Below are positions 30,201 to 38,280 of a stretch of DNA of 64,000 nucleotides, in pieces. Within the stretch, counting starts at the first letter, position 1. Each line of letters opens with the position of its first letter. This stretch comes from Sympetrum striolatum. Lineage: Eukaryota > Arthropoda > Insecta > Odonata > Libellulidae. Under the pieces are notes generated by a model that ran no database searches, was not told the DNA's origin, and saw only the letters and a list, made by a program, of their open reading frames with translations. A program made the position numbers and the translations under genes. The stretch is from NCBI GenBank assembly GCA_947579665.1, contig OX388343.1, forward strand, positions 88,826,254 to 88,890,253, written 5' to 3'.

Positions 30201-33200
30201 ATCCATTGACTACTCAATTTATTTTATGAAACCTATGGTTAGAGTTATTTTCTTTTATTTTTAGGGAATCGGAACATGAAAGAAGCGACCTTGAAACTAA
30301 TATTTTCAGCGCAGTATCGGATACAACTTCCAATAAGAATTACAGGCATTAAATGTAAAAAAACGGTGAGTCATGACAGAAGGAATGTATTTTTATTTTC
30401 TTTTCTAAACGAACAAATATAGCCACTGGGATATAAAAATAAATCACAATAATAATATATACCTCAGCAAAAACTGAGATTATTGGCTGAGAAGATGCCT
30501 CAAAACGATGAGCCAACATTACAGAGGTTTATTCAATTTTACGACTTACTAAAGTTTCAAATATAACCGGCAGGGTAAATTTTTCACGTATAAGGTTATT
30601 CTGAAACTAACTCCAATGACTGAGAAATAACTTAATATAAAAATAAAGATAAAAATTTTCATTGGGTCATAGCTACCTCTATAGGATTATGGCTAATAAA
30701 AATTCTTGTTTGGAATGTACTTGTGGGGCAAGAATAGAATCAATTACAATACCTAACGCAGCCTTCTGAGATAAAAGCGTGGGCATTTCTGTTTAAAAGT
30801 TAAATGAGCTGATAAAATTTTTATTCATAAAATAATGCTAACATGAAAGGGTTTATTTTAGCTAATGCAGTAAATTTAACGAAAGACTTGCTTAATATAA
30901 ACTTAAAAAATGGTCAGGTTTCTTAAAAGAAAAAAATTACTGCTAATGTTATCAGACTCTTCGAAATTTTTTATAGCCTCTTATCACTTTACTTTTGGAG
31001 GTAAACAGATTTTAAAGGGTACTACGATGATAATGCGCGAAAGGAAGAGATAAAGGGTTCGATGGAACGCATTCATTTTAACCTCCAGGTTAGATTTAGT
31101 TCTCCCGTAAAAGGGATTAAATATATATTATACCACGATTAAAATAAGACCATTTTTGGCGTCATTCATCAATTATAGGGGAAGAAATGCCAAGAGTATG
31201 GAGTCGTAGGATACAATGTGACATATTGGCTGCGAATCATAGCAATATTCTACTCAATTATTTTGGCACAGAAGAAATTTTTTTCTTCGTCTTTAAGGTA
31301 TTTAAGATAAAAAATATTGGTTATTTTTAATTAAACCCTTCAAGAAGGTATCTTCATGAATTTCTATTCGTGAAAACAAGAAAACAATAACCCCAACTTA
31401 TGATTATTAGAAGTTTATTGCAGGTACTCCAAATTTCATCTTATTCGAAAAAATTCATTCCGTATTCGTTTCTTATTTTCATCGAGAAAATACCAACGCC
31501 GTTCCTATAGTAAATCCGTTTACACCACGCTTTAAATAAAGGTACAGCTATGTGCAAAAAAAAAACTTTAATCCTAAGTCTTATATAGCCCGCGGGACTT
31601 AAAGTTTTTTTCGCACAGAGCTGTACATATATTTTCGAATTAACTAGCATTGAATCTTGTCTACGGAACGCCTCATATAACTAGGAAAAGGATAACTCTG
31701 AATTTATAACTACAAGGTTCAGCTGAGGTATATGACTGTCCCCTCTGTAGAGCACAAAAGGTCACGTAATTCTCACATCGTTATGCTCTTAAAAAATACA
31801 TTACGTCTCCCTGTCAGACCCAGTGCCCTTCGACACACGATCACGTTATAACGCAGGACACTCTTAATAGACAATTCAACCAGTAACTTAAAACCATATA
31901 TCCCTCTAAAAGGTCAAGCTCCGAGCGATGACAAATCCTAAAAAAATTGAACGTAAATTCAGAGGAGGATAGATGCAGCATCGAGAGGATGCTGTGCGAT
32001 CTCTAGACCATCCATCTCACGTGGCAACGAATCTCAGGATGTTGCTTCACGTAAGAGAATTGCAGAAAATGAGTCATGCTCAGATGAGACAAACGATCCA
32101 TCGGGTCGTATTTCCCGGAACATTTACATAACGGTTTATGTAAGTCGTCAACGAGAAAATGCTCTCTACACATAACAGCTACACTATATATAGTCATACA
32201 CTCGCGGCAATTACAAAGAATGGATTTCACTTTAAGTGATATCATGATACGGACAACTCAGAAAGCCGTTGAATCACATGTCATCATACACGACCAGTTT
32301 TCCAGCACTCTTAATAAGCTCGTGTGGGAGTACAGCTTTGAAATTCATTCCTATTTATGACGTACTGTTTAACGCACAAAGTTTCGGGATAAAATACATT
32401 AGATATCCCCATTGTTGTCCTGTTAGCAATGACGCAATAATACGAATAAACATGTCATTTACTTGTAGAATTAGAAAGAGACTTTTATATCGCCTTTTAT
32501 TGTGATATTTATATAATTTACTGTTCGAGTACAACTAGAATATAAAATAAGTACTTTAATACAATCAAAAACAGCGAATTTTACCAATTTTAATTCAACT
32601 CGTGAAAATTTTGAAAAAAAGCGATAAACAACGAATCTTCGGTGAAATAAATGGCGATGAAAATATCTGAAACCATCCATTGAACTTTTATGAAGTAATT
32701 AACATTCACTGCGTCTTCATTTAACATTAATCATTCGTTGCGTCTTTATGGAATTGAGAATGCAACTAGTCGTCGATTAGAAAGCCAACGTATTTAGTGA
32801 ATTTATAAATAGCTACAAAAGGAATTAGTATCAAAGACGTGCACAAAATTATTAAGGAAACAATTCTTCAAACGATATGCAACTTAAAAGCGAATAAAAA
32901 ATCCATATACTCAGCCGCAAGGATTATTATCGAATGGGTGACTAATCTTCAAAAAAAATTGCCGAAAGCCAATAAAACGATACAAAACGCGAGGAAAGAA
33001 TATCAGTATCATAAATAAATAATGCAAAAAACAAACATTTATGCGGTGACGTAAGATAAGGAGTTCGTTTTTTGTTGACATTGCGGCTAGCATGACGAAT
33101 CGATGAAATTCGCCCCTCGATAAACTTCACATTAAATGAATATTTTATGAATTACATAAGAATATTTTGATTTCTGGTAACTTTGGCATGCTATCACTAC

Positions 33201-36200
33201 TTCTACCTCTAAACGACGTAATTTCTACCGGATTGCAACAAATGGCGCCAATTGCAACGGAAACTCAATCAGTAAGTACAGCAAAGATACATTTAAATAA
33301 TTACATCGATGAAATGAAGTTCTTAAATTTCTCCGAGTAAGAAACATAACATGTATCATTCTCAACACCAGACAGCATATTTCAATGAAGTATTTTGATA
33401 AATTTTACAATGAGAAAATAAACTAAAACGGTGTAACCATCCTGTATATAAATTGAGGATTTTAATATAGGTTCTAAATGCTTTAGCGAGTATACTAGAG
33501 TTCACAAATACAACAACTAGTGGCATTTGTGAGTGGCTAGGGATGGAACTACCCAAGGGGTATGGAGTCGGGGTAACACAGACGACATGTCGAAGCAAAG
33601 GCAGGGGTATGGATGAACAAAGGGTCTGCAAAGAACTTCTGGGAGATAGATGGGTATATTTATGAGCCCTAAGTAGGCCTTTTTGAATGGTACCTTGATA
33701 AAAATAGATTCATCTGTTAATTTTAAGATTTACTAGTAAGATGGTTAGGTATAAAATATATTAATTACTATGAGGATTTTTATTGCAGATTTAAAACAAG
33801 CTGTCAATCAATAAATATTCCTCACAAACATGAAGAAAATTCTGTTGAAACTGAAAAAAGTATTCCAATAAAATTATACAAAAATTTATTTCATACATAC
33901 TTTCATTCATACTTATTCTTACAAAATGACCATCTTTTAATCATGAAATGGATAACTTTATTCCTCTATCTCATGGAATTTGACAGCAAATATCATACAG
34001 AGAAAATATTTATGAATATTTATTGTGGAATGATTTTGATTTAACATTTTTAATTTCTTAACTTACCTACTGAATCATGCATTCTACTGGAATTACAGAT
34101 TAAAATTCCCAATTAAGATTTAATTAAATATTGATCCAGGTGTTTATCGAAACATTTGTTAAACCTTACTAAGAGATGCAAGATATTTCTTTACAAATGA
34201 GAGTGCAAATTTGAGTTGGTAAATTTACTATAAATGGAGGGATTTCCCTAAAAGACAATACCTAAAAAACCTGTAATATATATCCTTATTTATACTAATT
34301 GAGAATGAAAGAGCTCCGCTAGTGTTAAAAAATACTCTTGCGTAAACAGTAAATTTTATTTTAGCAAGAAACTTCGAATTAACTCACCTAATAATTCTGT
34401 CTAATAAGTCTTTGTAGCAAGTAATAAAAAAATAAGATTGCAACATTTGTAAAAACCAGCTTATAATTTGGTTTCGCTTGATCATCCCCAATTTTAAGAA
34501 TAATCAAAATCTATGTTAAGTCTTGCATTGTTTTATTTTTACTAGACTTGGAGAAAGTCAGTTGAATAGCAAAATGACTTACCAATATAGCTATACTTGG
34601 ATGCAGAGAGGCCACCATCTGGTCCCTGTGCCCTACGGAGCCCAAATTCCAGTAGTTGGATGTTCTTTCCAGCAGCCATGCGGTAACGAGCGGCGTTTGT
34701 AGCCATTAAACTAGAGAGAAACGGTATGATCAGAAAATCTATTTCTGCCCATCAAAGGTATCATCAAATACAGATAAGTTTAAGAAATATATATTTATGA
34801 AGAAGAGTTTTTGGTACATCACTTTACTTTAGAAAAAGTACCTCTTATGGATTTATTGACAGGTGACTTTTGGAATAGAGAAGGGTCAAATCAAGGACAA
34901 ATAGTTTTAAAAAAATATAACTGATTTTTAGCACAAATAATTATGCTATCGCTCTTCTCTCTCATTTTCTATCCTCGCTGGATATTTCTCACAAAACATT
35001 ATCCTTTATTATTCAAATAATAAATTAAACCAAATAATTCTATTAATATAGCAATGAATATGGTTAGTATTACCACTTTATATAAATTACCCCTGAAAAT
35101 CTGATGATTAACTAAATCTGGCAAAAATGACATTAACTTATCTCACAAGACTTTAAAAAATTTCTTACGAAAGAAGTAATCTATTAAAAAAAGCTTATAC
35201 AGGTAGAAAGAAATCCAATTCTAAATATTAGAATTATTATTTAGGGAAATAAATAGGTGATGCAACACATCACAATCATATAATAATGAATGAATAAGCT
35301 TTGCCGGCTACCAACGTCTCAACTTTTTTATGAATTGATTTGAACTTTAATTTTTTTATGAATTGATGAGATGGGATTTTCTGAAAATAGGATGTAAATT
35401 AAAAATAAGAGTAAACATGCAATTTTTTTGCAGTTGGAAAAATCATTACTGATTAAAGATTGTTTGGTGAGTATGACTCTCAGTAATACGATGTTAAGAT
35501 AGATTATGCATAAAAGAATAATCTGCATAATCTAGATGTATCTAGTCACAAAAGTAAATAGAGAGAAATAAATATATTATCAATACGTCAGAGAGACAGA
35601 AAAGAACCTTGTATTTTTTCACACGGTGAAAATTCAATTAAGGTCACTAATGATGAAACTACCATTATGAAAAACCCATTCACAACTGTTTACTGAATTT
35701 AACACTTTTACGAGTCATGAAATACAGGTCTTTAAATTCATATAAAATGCAAAATTGAGCAAGTATCTTGATGAATAAAAATTGAGTTTTCTGGTCAGAA
35801 AAAATTATGTTTACAAATATGATTTTAAGCCAAAATCTACTGCAAAACATCAGCTAAAATTATGCATCTCTTCTAAATCCATGTTCATCTCCTAGGCAAG
35901 CTTTCAAACATAAATTATCCAAGTCTACATAACATAAATTTAAATATATTATAAAATAAAAACAGTTGTTTTGAATAGTAGAATATTGATATAATATTAT
36001 TAGTCATTTTCAATCATTATTCTCTCTTATTACGACCAGCATACAATTTTTTTAAATATTTTCTTACTTATACTTTGCACTATATATAAAATATGAACCT
36101 TTTCTGTATTTTTAGAACCTAAAATTTTTTGTCAGATTGAAGGCCTTAGATATTTTCCCCCTTCATGATTTGTAAAACTTGGATGCCCCATAGATTTGGG

Positions 36201-38005
36201 TGCGTCAAACATATATGCCATGAATCAAGCCCAAGCAATAAAGTTATTCTGAATATGATGTTCTATTTAAGGAAATAAGACTCAAAACTACATCATCACC
36301 AACTAGAGAATTGGCAATGAAAACTAACAGAATTTTTCTCCAAAAACATGGGTAAAAATCAAAGCTAAGATATCCTCAATTAACAAGGAAGTAGAAATAC
36401 CAGCTACCATTTTAAATAATTCAAATCTAGAACTCCTTGAAGCACTGTCAATTTAAGAATTTTTTTACAAACCTAATTCAAGAATGTTTCAACCAATAGA
36501 GATTATTATAACATTTGAGATAGATCCTCCTAAATTAAATTCTACTATCTCACAAATAAAAAATTTCAATATATTAAGTTACCAGGTTGTTGTAACGGGT
36601 GAACAATCATAAATATCATGACAAAATTTTACTTAATAAAGAAGCAATGTTGTTTCTTACCTTGCATAATTAACAAGTGTTAGGAGTGTAGTTTCTATAA
36701 GCTGAACTATAATTAATGGACCGTCAACCCTGAGTAATGGAACCCTGAAAAAAGACAACAAAATGCATACAATATTAAAAGTATCCTTTGATAAAAGACA
36801 ATGACATAAAACAATGTTATTATTCTGAAAATATAAAATACATAATAGCCTAAACTGTTTGATTTTATTTCAAATGCAGTGTGATACTTAGATTAAAGGG
36901 GATGTAAAATTAAGCCCCTCTTTAATGTTTGATTGGAATAAGTTTGTCAAGAATAGATTAACTTAGTATTCACTGCTTTACTACACCAACAACTGCTGCT
37001 CACACCAAATACTTCATATTAGGGAAGTTTATAACTTGAAGATTACCTTGGAAATACAACCGAACCTTCTTCAATAGCATAAACAGTCACATCCTTTGCT
37101 GTCAGCTGACGCAGAAATTCGAAAAATTCTGGCTCAATAGTTGGAGGTAGTGTTTGCTTCAAATATTCAATATCTGAAAGAGGAAATTTATGTATTAACC
37201 TGGGTCGGACACGCAACACATTACAATCAGTTCATGAGATACATACCACTATCAGAATAATGAAACTTTTGCAAGAACTTTAAGCATTCTTCAAGACCGG
37301 CAAATATAGTAAATTCGCCCCCAAAGGGATTCTTCCTGAAGAAAAGATCAAATACGGTAACATCGTTTATTTTTCCAGATTTCCAGTAAGCATACGCCAT
37401 GGTTATCTGGTAGAGATCTGAAATAGAAAAGGCATTTGTAGAATAACTCTCCAATAATTATTTTTTTAAACGAACTACAGATTAATTCAATGCAGTAACT
37501 CGATCTCATAACGGAGATTACACATGCGAACATTATATGACAATTTTAATCCAATAATACGGTAAATATACGCAGAAACAGTTAAAAAATATTAATGTGT
37601 GAAGTTCATTACTCCGCAATGACTGATTTTTACAAGTATTTGGTGACAATCATAACTCATAAAATAAAATATGACATTTATAGTAAACACCATAATAATA
37701 CCTTGCAACGCCATCGCACTTTCATTTAAGCGTATCAGTAAAAAAAAATCGTTTTACAAATTTCTCATGCCGGGCATATCGGCGACCTTGTGAATGACGA
37801 ATAGAAAATCGCTGTGCGCATCGTAAATAACATTCGGTGCACTGGTAAATTTGAAAGACAGTAAAGACGATGATTTAACCGACTATTTCCTTGACACACA
37901 GAGAAAATTTCGTTTACCTGTTAATAGAGGTTGAATTACTCCGTTTTGACGACATCGCCAAGGAATGTCACCTCCGTTAGTGGAAACCGAATTCACTTCT
38001 GCCAT
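70..38005 (-). CDS. NAPRT: Nicotinate phosphoribosyltransferase, 10 coding exons, 3' end outside window
   Basis: Joins nicotinic acid and PRPP to nicotinate mononucleotide in the cytosol, the entry step of the Preiss-Handler NAD pathway. Coding exons (minus, in order): 38005-37918, 37417-37247, 37173-37047, 36744-36661, 34710-34583, 11700-11582, 10523-10330, 2490-2350, 1205-1081, 213-70. All junctions are GT-AG and the frame is kept across every intron, giving 440 codons of an expected 540 or so. Visible family motifs: DLYQITMAY (residues 30-38), [14 protein letters not shown] (57-70 approx.), [20 protein letters not shown] (about 181-200), GFDGTSN (201-207), GTHAHAY with the likely catalytic, phosphorylated His at 224, DTYDV (298-302), RIDSGDL with the substrate Arg at 328, and FGIGTHLVTC (around 386-395). 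The start ATG has an A-rich upstream context (AAAAAATGG). Introns are 73 bp to 22.9 kb. No stop or frameshift is seen. Identity is very secure; only the C-terminus is missing. Confidence 0.96.
214..1080 (-). other. NAPRT intron 9
   Basis: AT-rich intron of 867 bp. I see no gene, RNA or clear mobile element in it. Confidence 0.85.
1081..1205 (-). CDS. NAPRT: NAPRT coding exon 9
   Basis: Encodes residues 351-392 ([20 protein letters not shown] ... CFGIGTHL). The acceptor is TTTTCTGCAG|ATATGAC and the donor CATTTAG|GTAAGG (phase 1). Confidence 0.95.
1206..2349 (-). other. NAPRT intron 8
   Basis: An 1144-bp intron. Its middle third is a repeat (1768-2182), which also explains the small open frames seen near 1629-2048. 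The rest is AT-rich and featureless. Confidence 0.85.
1768..2182. repeat. Degenerate TIR element rich in TTTTTCAAGG motifs
   Basis: The block starts CAGGGTTTCCGCAG and ends CTGTGACCACCCTG. Read inward these are related inverted ends (about 10 of 14 bases). Between them the motif TTTTTCAAGGT(C/T) recurs at least five times (for example near 1800-1850 and 2068-2160). The CAGGG ends resemble hAT-type non-autonomous elements, but I find no convincing 8-bp target duplication, so the family is uncertain. It has no coding capacity. Confidence 0.5.
2350..2490 (-). CDS. NAPRT: NAPRT coding exon 8
   Basis: Encodes residues 304-350 ([20 protein letters not shown], then [14 protein letters not shown]). 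Arg328 in RIDSGDL matches the substrate-binding arginine of the family. The acceptor is CTATACAG|GAGTGG and the donor AAGAC|GTAAGT. Confidence 0.96.
5550..6070. repeat. Possible old dispersed repeat with GT microsatellite
   Basis: The stretch differs in texture from the flanking intron (higher G+C, phrases such as GGGGTCCCTAGAACACG) and holds a (GT)n tract at about 5676-5694. The layout of a conserved tract leading into a microsatellite is common in invertebrate interspersed repeats. No ends, target duplication or coding frame are visible, so this is a weak call. Confidence 0.3.
8150..8400 (-). repeat. GC-rich, possibly SINE-like insert
   Basis: About 8288-8330 is a sharp GC island (GCCCCGGCCCGTGCCCCACT) in AT-rich intron. 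Further along on the minus strand, near 8176-8187, lies a decayed B-box-like TGTTCTAATCCC. A tRNA-derived SINE fragment is one reading. No A box, poly-A tail or target duplication was found. Confidence 0.25.
10330..10523 (-). CDS. NAPRT: NAPRT coding exon 7
   Basis: Encodes residues 240-303 ([13 protein letters not shown] ... [16 protein letters not shown]). The ATG at the exon start is internal: the acceptor TTTCTCAG lies directly before it. The donor is CAGAG|GTATCC (phase 2). The open frame runs on past the donor, but the family's DTYDVxRSG continues only in exon 8. Confidence 0.94.
10524..11581 (-). other. NAPRT intron 6
   Basis: AT-rich intron of 1058 bp. Nothing recognisable. Confidence 0.85.
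11582..11700 (-). CDS. NAPRT: NAPRT coding exon 6, with the catalytic histidine
   Basis: Encodes residues 200-239: [13 protein letters not shown] then [15 protein letters not shown]. His224 of GTHAHAY aligns with the histidine phosphorylated during catalysis in NAPRT enzymes. The acceptor is ATTCTCAG|GTGG and the donor ACCAGG|GTACAT (phase 0). Confidence 0.96.
12285..12987 (+). mobile_element. Probable LTR (solo or 3' LTR) of a Ty3/Gypsy-type element
   Basis: The block begins AGTTGGGCGCCAA and ends CGCTCAACA. Its ends form a short inverted repeat (GTTGGGCG against GTTGAGCG in reverse complement), as LTR termini do, and TGTTGGGCGCCA-like starts are familiar in arthropod Gypsy LTRs. A purine tract (AAAAAGATAAAAA) lies just to the left, as expected before a 3' LTR. 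The expected TG start has become AG, and a clean 4-5 bp target duplication is not seen. The interior, especially 12650-12990, is GC-richer than the flanks. No gag or pol frame is nearby. Bases 12146-12284 contain further GGGCG-phrased degenerate repeats. Confidence 0.35.
13047..13139. repeat. 24-bp perfect inverted repeat with 45-bp loop
   Basis: Bases 13047-13070 (ending CCATGGTGAACAAACTT) are the exact reverse complement of 13116-13139. The 45 bases between are AT-rich. The arms could fold into a hairpin. It may be a small foldback MITE; target duplication is not evident. Confidence 0.7.
14849..15500. repeat. Direct repeat pair of about 65 bp (14849-14913 and 15434-15498)
   Basis: Both copies read ATTAATACTGCAAGATTGTT then (C/T)GGCGC or CTGCGC, GTAATTGGCATT and AAGACCGAACAATAC or AAGGACCGAGCAATAC. 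They differ at roughly ten positions. Both sit near a GAGCTCT phrase. This is a shared fragment of an unnamed dispersed repeat; the second copy runs directly into the LINE-like 3' end that follows. Confidence 0.6.
15490..15812 (+). mobile_element. LINE-like 3' end with ATT tail
   Basis: The stretch ends in AATAAAGACGATTTATTATT followed by more ATT units (about 15780-15812), preceded by a non-coding tract with TGAGACTTTTAAGTCTC. A 3'UTR closing in AATAAA and a short (ATT)n tail is typical of arthropod non-LTR retrotransposons. It is fully 5' truncated, so no protein is left. The left boundary is a guess. Confidence 0.45.
18079..18090. repeat. Target-site duplication, left copy
   Basis: ACATTGTTTATA directly abuts the LINE 3' tail. 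Its last ten bases match the sequence directly beyond the LINE's truncated 5' end. Confidence 0.8.
18091..19796 (-). mobile_element. 5'-truncated non-LTR retrotransposon (RNase H-bearing LINE)
   Basis: The 1706-bp insertion is flanked by a 10-bp target duplication, ATTGTTTATA, at 18081-18090 and 19797-19806. On the minus strand it carries one long open frame (19791-18274), then about 183 nt of 3'UTR, ending in CCTAACCTAACC in place of poly-A. Truncation falls in the C-terminal part of the reverse transcriptase. The open frame without stops and the exact target duplication suggest recent insertion. Confidence 0.9.
18274..19791 (-). CDS. LINE ORF2 C-terminal part: RT end, RNase H, zinc knuckle
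   Basis: The 505-codon frame has no true ATG; it is read from the truncation point (first codon TTG). Residues 1-80 are the end of the reverse transcriptase ([16 protein letters not shown]). An RNase H domain runs from about 236 to 357 with all catalytic acids: Asp241 (YTDGSKS), Glu275 (AELFAIKKA), Asp298 (CTDSLSAL) and Asp351 ([10 protein letters not shown]), plus His341 in PGHMG. A CX2CX7HX4C knuckle follows at Cys446, Cys449, His457 and Cys462. This order fits I/Jockey-superfamily elements that carry RNase H; the exact clade needs a tree. The polymerase active site is missing, so the copy cannot move by itself. Confidence 0.92.
   Translation of the reverse strand: MKLGNITLPFVENVKFLGMFLDRKLNWKSHINSLKNKCQRTLNILRFLSSSRWGADRRSMLLLYRALIRSKLDYGSFIYASARSSYIRPLNSTHNCGLRLATGAYRTSPVVSIYAESGEPPLETRRDILMGNYVSKILSTKNHPCYSLLFKPNFKELFYRRPRATLPLGIRFLNFINDTGIQLPKLYPAGFPKFPPWQIPTPKIIYDLARNPKEDTHPWTFKRGFQEILEAHTNCTAIYTDGSKSEIACGCSIVAEPFGSIQIKLHPFCSIYTAELFAIKKAVELINSRNSSFLICTDSLSALQMISKTFNMDPLVQGIHSSLLLLKARGVDVSFVWIPGHMGITGNEKADAAAKAALRENEIGDPHILAVDLRNLLIQKTVQKWCSRWSLIVENKLRSIKPDTVEWLSSIRNNRREEVVVTRLRIGHSKLTHSYLFTREKEPPECEHCESQLTIKHILTECPHYLERRDKHNIRGEMKEIVGNDPIMVDGILNFLREAELFPLI
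19797..19854. repeat. Target-site duplication within a 17-bp repeat (three copies)
   Basis: ATTGTTTATAATGATAT occurs at 19797-19813, 19814-19830 and 19838-19854. The first copy supplies the right-hand LINE target duplication. The left target side has only one partial copy, so the extra copies are either older or arose during insertion. Confidence 0.8.
20351..21242. mobile_element. 892-bp non-autonomous DNA transposon, 26-bp TIRs, TA duplication
   Basis: The left end 20351-20376 begins GGGGAGAGCGGGGGTAGTTG. The right end 21217-21242 is its reverse complement with one mismatch. Both flanks carry TA (20349-20350 and 21243-21244). Inside, the 15-base phrase GTATCAACTTGCCCC or its complement recurs at 20540-20554 (variant), 20560-20574, 20865-20879 and 21203-21217. 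No transposase frame exists. TA duplication suggests a Tc1/mariner-like system, but repeated subterminal sites are not typical of it, so I leave the family open. Confidence 0.85.
22650..22765 (+). repeat. Possible third, decayed copy of the 24168/47665 repeat family
   Basis: The phrase GCGATTTAGAATCGAAAATA, followed by ACAACTATATC, resembles GCAATTTCGAATCGAAAACA followed by AGTTGTATCC in the 24168 copy. The match is partial and could be chance outside that core. Confidence 0.3.
24168..24416 (+). repeat. Diverged dispersed repeat, copy A
   Basis: It aligns along its length with 47665-47924. Shared phrases in order are CGG(C/A)TTCAACAAT, CGTCA then GGGAC(G/T)GGTTGTT, CTCG(C/T)AATTT, and CGATAAAA then AACTTTAC. 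Identity looks like about 60-65% with small indels, so the copies are old. No terminal repeats, tail or coding frame was found. Confidence 0.6.
26041..26241 (+). repeat. Two-copy imperfect tandem repeat, about 101-bp period
   Basis: Copy 1 (26041-26141) and copy 2 (26142-26241) share ACAAGAAAC, AACAA(C/T)GATGAAC or AACAACAATGAAC, AATCAAAC-like phrases and TTGCTCATTAAT or TTGTTCATTAAT in the same order. Each copy also contains complementary AACAACAAT / ATTGTTGTT phrases. No coding potential. Confidence 0.6.
27471..27733. mobile_element. hAT-type MITE (263 bp)
   Basis: The left end is CGGCGTTTTCCAACC and the right end, read inward, is CAGGGTTTCCCAGCG: ten of fifteen bases agree and both fit the CAGxGTTTCCCA style of hAT ends. 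The 8-bp flanks are ATCTATGT (27463-27470) and ATCTACGT (27734-27741), one mismatch. The open frame at 27559-27747 reads through the right end and is not a gene. Confidence 0.7.
29481..29904 (+). pseudogene. Degraded LINE reverse transcriptase C-terminal fragment
   Basis: Three reading-frame pieces in one direction match the C-terminus common in arthropod LINE polymerases. [17 protein letters not shown] (about 29494-29544) ends at a stop. [20 protein letters not shown] (from about 29571) runs to a stop at about 29662. [18 protein letters not shown] through [12 protein letters not shown] (29661-29897) is in another frame. The segment normally lying between the first two pieces is deleted. The 3' end is a short TGATGATGA tail. 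It is dead by frameshift, stop and deletion. Confidence 0.8.
31542..31626. mobile_element. 85-bp hairpin, Tc1/mariner-like MITE
   Basis: The left arm starts GTACAGCTATGTGC followed by an A-run and CTTTAA. The right arm, TTAAAGTTTTTTTCGCACAG then AGCTGTAC, is its near-complement. The unpaired centre is about 25 bp. TA at each edge followed by CAGC and a GTGCAAAAA phrase is the style of Tc1-like termini. A structured RNA (miRNA-like precursor) is a less likely alternative. Confidence 0.6.
34583..34710 (-). CDS. NAPRT: NAPRT coding exon 5
   Basis: Encodes residues 157-199 including [11 protein letters not shown] and [19 protein letters not shown], a highly conserved core of the family. The acceptor is CTCTCTAG|TTTAATG and the donor ATATTG|GTAAGT (phase 1). 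The donor opens the 22.9-kb intron 5. Confidence 0.97.
34711..36660 (-). other. NAPRT intron 4
   Basis: AT-rich intron of 1950 bp. Nothing recognisable. Confidence 0.85.
36661..36744 (-). CDS. NAPRT: NAPRT coding exon 4
   Basis: Encodes residues 129-156 ([20 protein letters not shown] and onward). The acceptor is TTTTTCAG|GGTTCC and the donor GCAAG|GTAAG. It is 84 nt long, phase 2 at both ends. Confidence 0.95.
36745..37046 (-). other. NAPRT intron 3
   Basis: Intron of 302 bp. Nothing recognisable. Confidence 0.85.
37047..37173 (-). CDS. NAPRT: NAPRT coding exon 3
   Basis: Encodes residues 87-128 (includes [11 protein letters not shown] and [12 protein letters not shown]). The acceptor is CTTTCAG|ATATTG and the donor CCAAG|GTAATC (phase 2). 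It is separated from exon 2 by only 73 bp. Confidence 0.95.
37247..37417 (-). CDS. NAPRT: NAPRT coding exon 2
   Basis: Encodes residues 30-86 with the [12 protein letters not shown] motif and the [11 protein letters not shown] segment, both hallmarks of the family N-terminal domain. The acceptor is TTTCAG|ATCTC and the donor GATAGTG|GTATGT; phase 1 at both ends. Confidence 0.96.
37418..37917 (-). other. NAPRT intron 1
   Basis: AT-rich intron of 500 bp. As the first intron it could hold regulatory sites, but none stands out. Confidence 0.8.
37918..38005 (-). CDS. NAPRT: NAPRT coding exon 1
   Basis: Encodes residues 1-29, starting [10 protein letters not shown], plus the first base of codon 30. 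The donor reads AACAG|GTAAAC (phase 1). The ATG at 38005 is chosen because it is the first ATG of the open frame and leads into the family's QPLLTDLYQ start after splicing. Confidence 0.88.
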
Positions 38006-38280
38006 TTTTTAACTTTTATTGATCAAACTTTAGTCAGAGGACGATGAACGGTGATTTCTAATTCAAGCCTCTTTAAGCAACAGGCAAATGGCATTTTAGC
38101 CAAGCACTGTGAAGCTTCACTTCACGACCGGCTCCGCACCACCTTCCTACACGGGACCAAGCATCAAACTGGAATGAACAGTCTCTACGAGATCGGATCG
38201 AGTCGCAGGCAGCGTACTCTACACAGCGAAAGGATAACGGATGTCAACGGAGCTATCGATTACACAATATAACAGATGAA
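38006..38280 (-). promoter_or_regulatory. Likely NAPRT 5'UTR / core promoter region
   Basis: This stretch directly upstream of the ATG is visibly richer in G+C and CpG (about 38100-38230) than the surrounding AT-rich DNA. No TATA box is evident at a sensible distance; a CCAGTTTG near 38168-38175 (minus) is only loosely initiator-like. Assignment rests on position and base composition alone. A non-coding first exon further right cannot be excluded. Confidence 0.3.

Larger units (their letters stand above)
11701..34582 (-). other. NAPRT intron 5, 22.9 kb, transposon-loaded
   Basis: One intron joins the SKYSYIG exon to the FDGTSN exon, so everything between is intronic to NAPRT. It holds the LTR-like block, LINE pieces, DNA transposons and hairpins listed separately. 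Stretches with nothing I can name: 11701-12284 (A-rich), 16123-18078, 19855-20350, 21243-22640, 24417-26040, 27742-29480 and 29905-31541, 31627-34582. About 13600-18000 is visibly richer in G+C and CpG than the rest, without a recognisable gene. The small open frames in this intron have no recognisable domain. Confidence 0.85.
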
